Assembly: GCA_950295325.1 (NCBI GenBank)
Contig: OX485809.1
Location: forward strand, 29,340,144-29,404,143
DNA from: Polytrichum commune
Lineage: Eukaryota > Streptophyta > Polytrichopsida > Polytrichales > Polytrichaceae
Direction: 5' to 3'
Length of the DNA stretch: 64,000 bases
In this document: positions 48,491-58,200 of the stretch, one piece after another
Layout: each line of letters opens with the position of its first letter
Position numbering within the stretch: position 1 is the first letter of the stretch
Made by a program: the position numbers and the translations under genes
Notes under the pieces: model-generated
Told to the model about the DNA's origin: nothing
Seen by the model: the letters and a program-made list of their open reading frames with translations, nothing else
Database searches by the model: none

Positions 48491-51400
48491 ATTTGCAGTG
48501 TCCGAGGAGATTTTGGGGCATGGTCAGTTGAAATCCTAATGTTTCCAAGTCCAACCGGTTACATGTTGACATCTTTTGGTTTTCCTTCATTAAATTGGGG
48601 TATATTCCATAGATACCTCTAAAATGATGTGTAATTTTCCTGACGTCTTGAACTTCAACCAGTGATTTCTCAAACTCAACCTGTTCATCTGTAAGTAGCA
48701 GCTGGTTCTCCCCTTTCATAGATCATTTGTGATACATGAAGATGTGACGAGTTCTTCTCAACCCTGATTTTCCCATTTAGTGTGTGTGGTATTAATTCAT
48801 GAAACATTCAAAAATTTGCCAAATCTCAAAATTAGTGAAGGCTGAATTTTTTATTGAGTGATACTAAATTCATGAATACAATCTCATTTGCCATACATTT
48901 AAAGAAAATTAATGCGTGTTCTAAGGTGTTTGTAGAGTGCATAACTTGTTTTCACGAGCTTGAAGAGGTTTCTTTTCTTCCTGTTAGTCAACGTCACTCA
49001 CTCCTAAGGTATCTCCTAACACTAAGAAATTGAAGAGAGCTTGCATCGAGAGTTTTCTGGCACTTTGACACTTTGGGCTCCCAAAACCCTTGATCTTCTC
49101 GTCGCATTAGTATCATAGTCTCAAAGAAATTTAGTATCACCTTCACTAATTTCCCACACGCACTATTAGCCCACCCTCACTAATGGGATAATCAGTGTTG
49201 GATGTATTTCTGAACAGAGAGATCATTGGCACCGGCTTGAAGCTATACTATCTAGTAGATCATCATGTTTTGCAGGAACCTTTGTTGTGGTCAATGAACC
49301 AGGAGAACCACTTTGCAGGTTCCACAACACTTACTGATTTCCTGTGTTGACTGCCTAAATCTCTGTATGGTAACTAGGAATTGGACTTCACAATTGGGAA
49401 ACAGGGATAGTATTTACAAGCTTGTTGTTTGACGCCACAGGAATGCTTATGCAAATTTTGGGCTTATGTGAGTCCTGTGATTTTTATGATTCTACCAAAG
49501 GATTCAAATTCAGGCGATGGAGTCAAAGCTTAACCTATTTTCAATGTACAAATGTTTTTACCACATATACCTGAATTATGGACATTATTAGAAACTGTGG
49601 GTCTATCTTCACTCATCTCCACTAGTTTCTTGTGCTTTTGCTTGCCCCTTATCTTCAATGGTAATCCAGGGAAAATTTGGAGAATTCACATGCCCTGGGT
49701 GTATGTCTCAGCCCTCCCATTGTCTGGAGGTCCAAGTTGCAGCTCCATTCTGTGACGTCTTTTCAAGGATAATATCAATGCAAGATAACCTCCGGTTGCA
49801 GATTTGCGTACATTTGTATGTGCTTAATTCTAGCAGATTTGCCTCTGTTTCAACTTCTAGCAGCTCAAAGGGCTTATCTAGCTCGCTGCTTATAAGGTTA
49901 TTCTGCCTCAAGTGTATAGGGGCAATGGGATATAGTTGTCACTTCCACCAAGCATTCCATGACCACTACATTTGTGGCTTGGCTGAATCCACTCTACATT
50001 TTTGTTTTGAAGAAGATGCAAAACAATTGAAGTCATTGCATAATGAAAGCAAGTAGTAAGGGAACCGCAAACTATTTACAAGTATGCAAATGAGCAAGCT
50101 GATCTTACACTTCATGATTGATCACATGTAGAACTACTACATTGTGACTCCATTATGCCCAACGTAGTTGTCCACTTGCAAATAATAAACTAATAATAAC
50201 ATGATCGTAAATTGATCTCATTATCATATGTTAAATTGATAGGAGTTCTTTTAAACAATCATGTTACCCCTAAATTCTTTCATTTGAGTTGATATAAAGT
50301 AATACAGAGTAATATCATGAAACATGATATTTTATTATTATTAAGTGAATGATCATGAAATTGAGCATGTAGGGGATAATTTTCAATGCCCCCACCCCCA
50401 ATGACACATATCGATATTCAAATAAACAACTCATGAACGGTCTCAATATCCAAATTTACATTAATACATATTTGAGAATACAAATCATAAATTCTAAATA
50501 AATATACCAATCATCATCAATGGTTGGATGGAGCATTGCAGAACCCTTAATGGAACATTACTAGAAACTGCGGTCTATCTTCACCCATCTCCATGGGTAG
50601 AAAATTCCCTTGTCTACAGTGACTTCTGTTTACAACCCAATGGCACCATTTAATACATTTAGTATGGACCTAAAATTGACCACAATAATTTATGAAAAAT
50701 TTGTGTAGATAATCATAAATTCACTATATCGCCTAATTGGCATTGGCACATAACACACTAAACATGTTTTAGTGTGGGAATTCGTGTGGGAATTTGTGTG
50801 GACTACACTAAATTAGTGGTTATTACAGGCTAACGACTAGAAGAGGCCCACAATCCTCGCACATAGAGCTAAAAATAAGTTGCAAAGAGTTTTGGAAGTT
50901 ACAATTAAAACATACAACTTCCCATCTGATTTTATACATGTCAAGTGGGGAAAAGAATTGGTACACCTAACTTCCATACCTGGATTATCATGGCAAGTTT
51001 GACACTTTGCATGACGACTCATTTTTCCCACCATGCCAATTGTTTACATGCTTTCAATCAATTGTTATATGACATATATAGAAGAGGCGCCTATTCCTAA
51101 TTAGGACCCCATCAACAATATATAAGGTACCGGAATTTCGATCAAGCTAGGATTGAATAATAATCAGGTTGGAACCAATAGTGTCATGACACATGTCATG
51201 ATGTTGAATGCTAGAGTCAAGAGGAATTAATGGTTAACATGAGTGGCTATGGCATAGTCTAGACATTGGAAGTATGTTTAGACCAACTTTTGGCTTAAAA
51301 AAATCATAGTAATTTCAACTCAAGGAATAAAATTACCAAAAATTTGGAGTCCTCCTAATTTCTATCTTCCTACACAAGAAAAAATTACACCGCCTTATAC

Positions 51401-52291
51401 CTCTCCATATTTGGTATACAATCTCTCAAGTGATAAGTTATGGGTGTCTCTACTTTAGCACATTTGTCCCATATACTTTTACAAGTTCTTGCGGTAAGTT
51501 TGCAAGTTTACAAGTTCCAAGTCTCCTTGGACAAAATCCAATACCACATGCACAAGGATGACATGACACAAATGTGCCTAATATTGTTACTTGGATTTGG
51601 CCCGTTCCTTGGACTCTCCCTAAAACTCCACTATTTATGGTATTTAGTGTCACTTACTATTCAAAGTTGCACATTGCTATTACATTTTATTGTTAATGTA
51701 ACCTATTACCAAGTATAGATGTTAATCTTATATAGGTGTCCAAACAACCAATTTGCCTTTGTTGGTAAAAAATTAGATCCATAGTAAAAAGTTATAGCAC
51801 AAAGTAACTCCAAAGTGACACTAAATACTATAAATGGTGTAAATCTCAAAGACATCTTGCTCGCATTATCCACCGATGTTTCATCCAAACATCGGTGTCA
51901 CATCCCAATGTATGTAATTGAATTACGATTTGTTGCGACATTTGAAGGACAAAGTATGGGGTACGACACTAAGAGGTTCTACATAACATTATTGAGCTGC
52001 GTGGTTGTGTTCCATTCTAGATTTAGCATCTGACATGGGCCTTCACCATCTTACTTTCGTAGGAAGAAAATATGAAGAAACTGACGCCGGTACAAATAGT
52101 GAATAATGCTAGTTCAAATAGTAAGAATGTTGTGAATAGTGTCGATATTTTTAATAATATTGATGTTAATAAAAATAGTTTCAAAGAATAATACTGAGGT
52201 GAACAGTTTTTTCTGCAAATAATACAAGGATGAATAGTAACTCCTGTCCATATGTACCTATCAATAGGTTCATGCATCTGAAATCATAAAA
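48491..52291. other. Intergenic DNA without recognised gene
   Basis: No product recognised in any frame. An open frame at 49658-50056 lacks known motifs. The stretch contains a fold-back at 51628-51840 and a small hairpin at 51872-51898. The right end should be 3' UTR of the kinase-jacalin gene. Confidence 0.4.
51628..51898. repeat. Fold-back repeat and adjacent hairpin
   Basis: CACTATTTATGGTATTTAGTG (51628-51648) pairs with 51819-51840 (CACTAAATACTATAAATGGTG) with few mismatches. Immediately beyond, CACCGATGTTT and AAACATCGGTG form a perfect 11-bp stem with a 5-base loop. Possible MITE relic. Confidence 0.55.
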
Positions 52292-55200
52292 TTAGTTTTC
52301 GCCAAGGTAAATGAAACAACCTATTTGATCAAGCATTGTGCCACTCCTTCCATGAAACCCTACAATCCTACCATAGTCACTTTGAAATGGTGTCCCTCCC
52401 TGGCCTCCAAATGGACCATGCTCCTTGTAGTTTGTGCATATTGTTAATGATCTCACACTTGTGTAGTTAGGCCCCGAAGTTCCTGGAGTGGTCCCATAAG
52501 TCCCCTTGATTTGAGCTAGATACTCACCCCGCTCCCGGATCTCAATCTGCACAAACAATGTGACAAGGATGTCAAACAATAAAACTGGAAATTGAATGGT
52601 TTCATTGCTGGCCATGGAGGTGCTTGAGCAGGTTACCTAAGTCGACAGCAAAAACAACTGCAACTTTTCCACTCGAGCCGGCGGCTCATTAAAATTCGAC
52701 AGTGGTTCCAATGAAACCTAGTACCCGATTCCTCTACATCAGGAGCACAAGTGTGCCTCTAACCTTACAAAACTTATTGTGCCTGGACCAAGTTAAATAA
52801 CTCTCAGCATCACCAACGCTAGGTCATCGAGCTAGGCTCACCACTTGGGCCTTCGCACGAGAAGAGACATCACCATGACCTGCAGTGAATGGGACCCCAT
52901 TGATTTCGTACTCAACCTCAAGGTACCATATGTTCCTCCCATCGTGCTTCAGCGTTATCTGTTTGATAAATGTGACTAAGCCATCAAAAAATTGCACTCC
53001 ACCTCTGCCTCCCCAAGGCCCTTGTACCTGTTGAGCCAACAGTTACTCTCTTGTGCCAATACTAAACGAACGTAAGTTTTTGAGATTTTGAAATTCAGCG
53101 TGACCGTGAACTTACTGGACATGCATAAAAGTGAACGTCAAATCATTATCAGCAGTACTACTGTACACAATGCTTGAGCTACCAGATTTGAGTTATGATT
53201 TGCAAATAAAAAAATCCATACCATAGGCACATTCAACCTGTATTCACTCTATTCAAAAGCACAAGCATTCATTGTAGCAGACAACCACACCATCTGTAGG
53301 TCATGTCTGATCTTATAATCCTCACCGTTGCACCTTCCGCGTGGAAACTGGGAACTTCTTTCCGCGGATCTAGTGTGGGCCTCTCGCCTGGACCATTACC
53401 AACATCAGCATTGTAAGAACTAACAAGGAAGAATTGGCTTCTACAACATAATCAAATTCTTTATGAGACATTTAGCTAGGATGGTCACTTTGTCTTTAAT
53501 ATGTGCACACAACATCTGTCTGGTTCAGCACAAAATAAATATGTTTGAAGGCCATTGCCATGCGTCAGATTCATGTTGATCAAAACCCTGCTGAATCCCA
53601 TGTGAAAATCACCTCTCGGCACCCAAAACTGTTCAACCAGACGCCACTCTAAGCTCAGATGGTAGAGTGATGTTTGGTTCAACACTTTAAGTGCCAAAAG
53701 ACACTACACGAATCGCGGGTTGCTCCATTCGATGGTTTTATAATATACTACAATATAAGGTTTCCAATTCCTTTTTACAGATTTTAAATCTGTCTAGTGG
53801 AAGAACCAGTGGTGAGGAACCGCGATTCCCGTAGTGAGCTGATTTCCACGTATGATTCAGCAGGGACTTCACCAATGTGAATATGACACATGTCAAATTT
53901 CTCCTCCAAAATAGGTAGGTTCTTTCGAACCAGATAGCACTCACAACAGTATCTATGGTCTGCATTGGTTGCTTACTTTTGGATTAGTTAGTTTCAGAAC
54001 AGGTTTAGTTTAGGATTAGTTTAGTTTAGGATGCTGCCCTGTTGCAGTTGTTAATCATCTTTTGTGTAATACATTCCATCTTTGTATAAGTGTTGTCTCT
54101 GTGCATAATCTGTAGATTACAGTAGAATTGCTTAGATCCAAAAGGTTATGGGCCTTCTCACAGTCATTGTTTCTGCTTCATTCTTCGCTCTTTCAGGCGT
54201 CGTTCCTGCTTGTATTCTTTCTCGCTGTGATATATTTCTCGCTGGCTTTCTCGCTCTACTTTCTAATACATTCTTCACCCCCTTATTGACACATTCTTTA
54301 CTAAAGTCGATCAATATTCTGTGTTCTCCTTACGTCCATATTCATATCCATTATCGATTTCCTGTAGATCTATACACATGGCTTCTCTCTGTGTTCTTGC
54401 ACACATTTCAAAGATTTCTTGACTTTCTTGATTCTTGATTTTCTTGATTCTTGATTTTCCCACACAATGTCTCTTGACAAAGAGCTTAGTGGCATTGCTC
54501 GCTTCAACGGCGATGAATTCCACATTTGGAAATGGCAGATGAAATCCTTACTGCAGTACAAAAAGATCCACACCATTGTCAATGGCGAAGAAACCCTCGA
54601 AGATGCAGAGGATAAAGAAGAGTGGCAAGCTCGGGAGTACTCCGCTTTCACTCTTCTTTGTAATTCTGTTGAGCGGCGTGTTCTCACTCCTCTTCTTAAG
54701 TGCACCACATCTCACGAGATATGGACCACTCTCCTGTCAATTTACGAGCACAAATCAAGTGCCGATATCCATGAACTTCAGAGACGATTCTTCATTGCTA
54801 AAATTAAACCTGAGCAGTCTCTGGCTGATTACATTGGTGATCTTCAGTTAATTCTCAGTGAACTAGCTGATATTGGAGATGACACATTCACTGAAGACTC
54901 ACTCATCTCTAAGCTCACTAGCACTCTCCCAGAAGGTTATGATTCTTTTCTCACTGCCTGGGATAGCACACCCGCAGATGAACGTACTTTTTCGAACCTT
55001 CAAGTCCGTCTGTATAAGGAAGAAGCCCGGCTGAAACGCCGAGTCACCTCTGCAACTACTTCCGACACTACAGCATACTACTCTCAGAAGTCATTTTCTC
55101 ATACCAATCTTCCTCATACACGTCATACGAGCAGTGGGAGCTCTAACCAACATGGTCACTCCCGAAATACTGGTCGATACCAACCTACAGGTTCTCAGTA

Positions 55201-58200
55201 TAACTCTCGATTCTCCAATACTGTTCCCCGCACATCATACGGCGACAGACAGTCTCCTTATAATTCCACAGTCAATTCTCATCGTGCCATGGAGCTTCAG
55301 GCTCTTAAAGCCAGAACTAGGTGCAATTGTTGTGGTCGTCTCGGTCATTGGTGGCAAGAATGCCCAGACAGAGAACATCGTCCTTTTAGGGCAAGTCTTG
55401 CTGAAGCCCTATCTTCATACTCATCAGATGAGATTACGTCCCATATGTCCACACTAGAAGTTGCCGATGATACATTAGACCAAAACTTCTTCAACTCTCA
55501 ACTCTCTGTCGACAACCCATTTTCTACTGAGTCACTTCCAGACACAGTCACGAAATCATATATGGCAACAGATAGTTTTTCTTCTCTTGATATAGAGAAC
55601 TCTTGGATAGTAGACAGTGGTGCTAACAAGCACATGTCTCACAATTTTCAATGGTTTACCTCATATCAACCACTTCCATCTACCACTTCTTGGCCAATTA
55701 CTGCCATAGCAGGTCATCAGTGTTATGTAGCAGGTACAGGTACCATCAAAGTTCTTGTTCAACTTCCCCATAAGGTAGAAATCGTCCTCCTGCAAAATGT
55801 CTTGTACGTTCCTGGCCTACAATGCAATCTGTTTTCTACTACCCTTATGGCCACGAAACACTCTATTGATTTTATAGGTACACAGACACATTGCCACTTC
55901 GTCAAGAACAATGAACTCCTCTTTACAGGACATCTTCTTCAAGACATGTACATTCTTGATTTCACTGTCTTGCTTCCCCCTATCCATGGATTCTACACTG
56001 CTGCTTATGGCAACATTCCACAAAAAGAGGAGTATCAACCTCTACAGATTTGGCATCATAGACTTGGTCACTTAAACTTTGATATGATCAAGAAAATGGC
56101 AAGCAATGGAGCTGTTACAGGGTTACATCTCACAACTCAAACGCCTACCGCACTGTGTTCTGCTTGTCAATTCGGAAAAATGAAAAGGCAATCTTTCCCC
56201 GAAAACCATTTCAGGACGTATGCTATGTCTCCAGGAGATCTCCTCCACGGAGATATCTGTGGCCCTATGAGCCAACCCTCAAAAGGAGGATCAATATATT
56301 TTGTTCTATACCAAGACGATTCCACAGGGTACAGGTTTGTCTTCTGTGTCAATAGGAAATCAGAAGCCCTCACCTGTTTTCAACAAGTCTTCAAGGCTAT
56401 CCTACGTGACACTGGTCGGACAATATCCACGCTGAGGACTGATCGTGGCGGAGAATTCAGCAACACTGCTTTTCTCAAATATCTCTCTGAAAATAACATT
56501 CGGAGAGAACTCACTACAAGCTACACTCCGGAACAGAACGCTGTGGCTGAAAGATCGAATCGGACAATTATGGAAGGAGTTCGCAGCTCCCTCTATCATT
56601 CTCAACTACCAATGTCTTTTTGGGCTGAAGCTGTCATGTATATTGTATACACACTCAACAGAACCTGTTCTAGAGTTCACGGGGACAAAACACCATTTGA
56701 GCTCTATACAGGTATCAAGCCCTCTCTCTCACATATGCGTCCATTTGGCTGTCCGGTTTTTGTTTATATACCTGCCCAACTCCGAAAGAAGCTCGACGCC
56801 AAGAGTCGTAGGGGTATTTTTCTGGGATATTCAGAGGAGAGCAAAGCATACAGAATATGGGATTCTGATAAGAAGCAGGTCGTCACAACAAGGGACTTGA
56901 TCTTTGATGAAACTGCATTTCTACAGATTCCTAAATCTACAGAAGTCTCTTCTATCACTTCTCCTTCTCCTTCTCAAGTACTCATCCCAGATATTCCTCT
57001 TCCTTCTCAACCTGCCGACCCTCCCACTCCTACACCATCTGCTTCAGTTTCTTCAAACTCACCAAGAGAAATTGACAGAGAATTAATTGTTGATATTCCA
57101 GTTCATCCACTACCAAAACCTATAGTGGATTCTCCTCCGAATCAATCTCTCTCGGATCCTCTCATTCCTCTTGCAGATCTCTCTCAATCACCTGATACAA
57201 TTGAATCAGAGGATTCTACTTCTCAGTCTGCATCTCTTGGGAATAGGCCAATCAATCCCCCAACACGATATGGGGACTGGTACTATAGTTTTACAGCAAT
57301 GGCAGGAACCTTGCCACCCGTTCCGAAATCATATGAAGAGGCTCTAAAATCTCCCAATGCTAAAGAATGGAAAGAGGCAATGGATGCGGAATTCCAAGCT
57401 CTCATTGCGAATGACACATGGGAATTACGACCCCTTCCTCCTGGGCGTCAGCCAATCCAGTGCAAATGGGTGTACGCTTATAAAACTAAACCAGATGGAA
57501 GCCTCGACCGTTTCAAGGCAAGACTTGTGGCTAAAGGATGCAGCCAAACTCCAGGGACAAATTTTCATGAGACATTCTCCCCTACTGTGAAGTATGAAAG
57601 CATTCGATTAGCTTTAGCAGTAGCAGCCACCACTAACATGGAGCTGAGACAATTTGATATTACCACTGCTTTTCTCAATGCATTACTTCAATCCGAAATT
57701 TACATGCACCAGGTTCCTGGCTATATCGACCTTCTACAGAAGCATTTAGTTTGCTACCTCAAGAAAGCTCTCTATGGTCTACGCCAAGCAAGTCGCGAAT
57801 GGAACCAGCGAATTGATGCTTTTCTTAAAGCTTTCAAACTAACACAATCATCAGCAGATAATTGTGTATATTTCTCCGATCAAGACGGTTGTCGACTACT
57901 CATCATGCTATTTGTTGACGATGGCTTAATGATTTCCAACAGCTCTGCCAAGATGGATTCAGTACTGAACTTCATGAAAGATGTATTCATTACCAAAGTG
58001 ACTATGAATCCTGAGCTATACGTAGGAATTCATCTCAAGCGTGATCGACAGCATCGACTCATATACATCGATCAGGAGCTTTACATAAGTTCGATGCTGC
58101 AGCAATACAACTTTCAGGACAGTCACGCTGTTTCGACACCTGCTGAGCTCGGTGCCCATCTTCGAACCATCAACACAGATACAGATGAAACTCTTGAATC

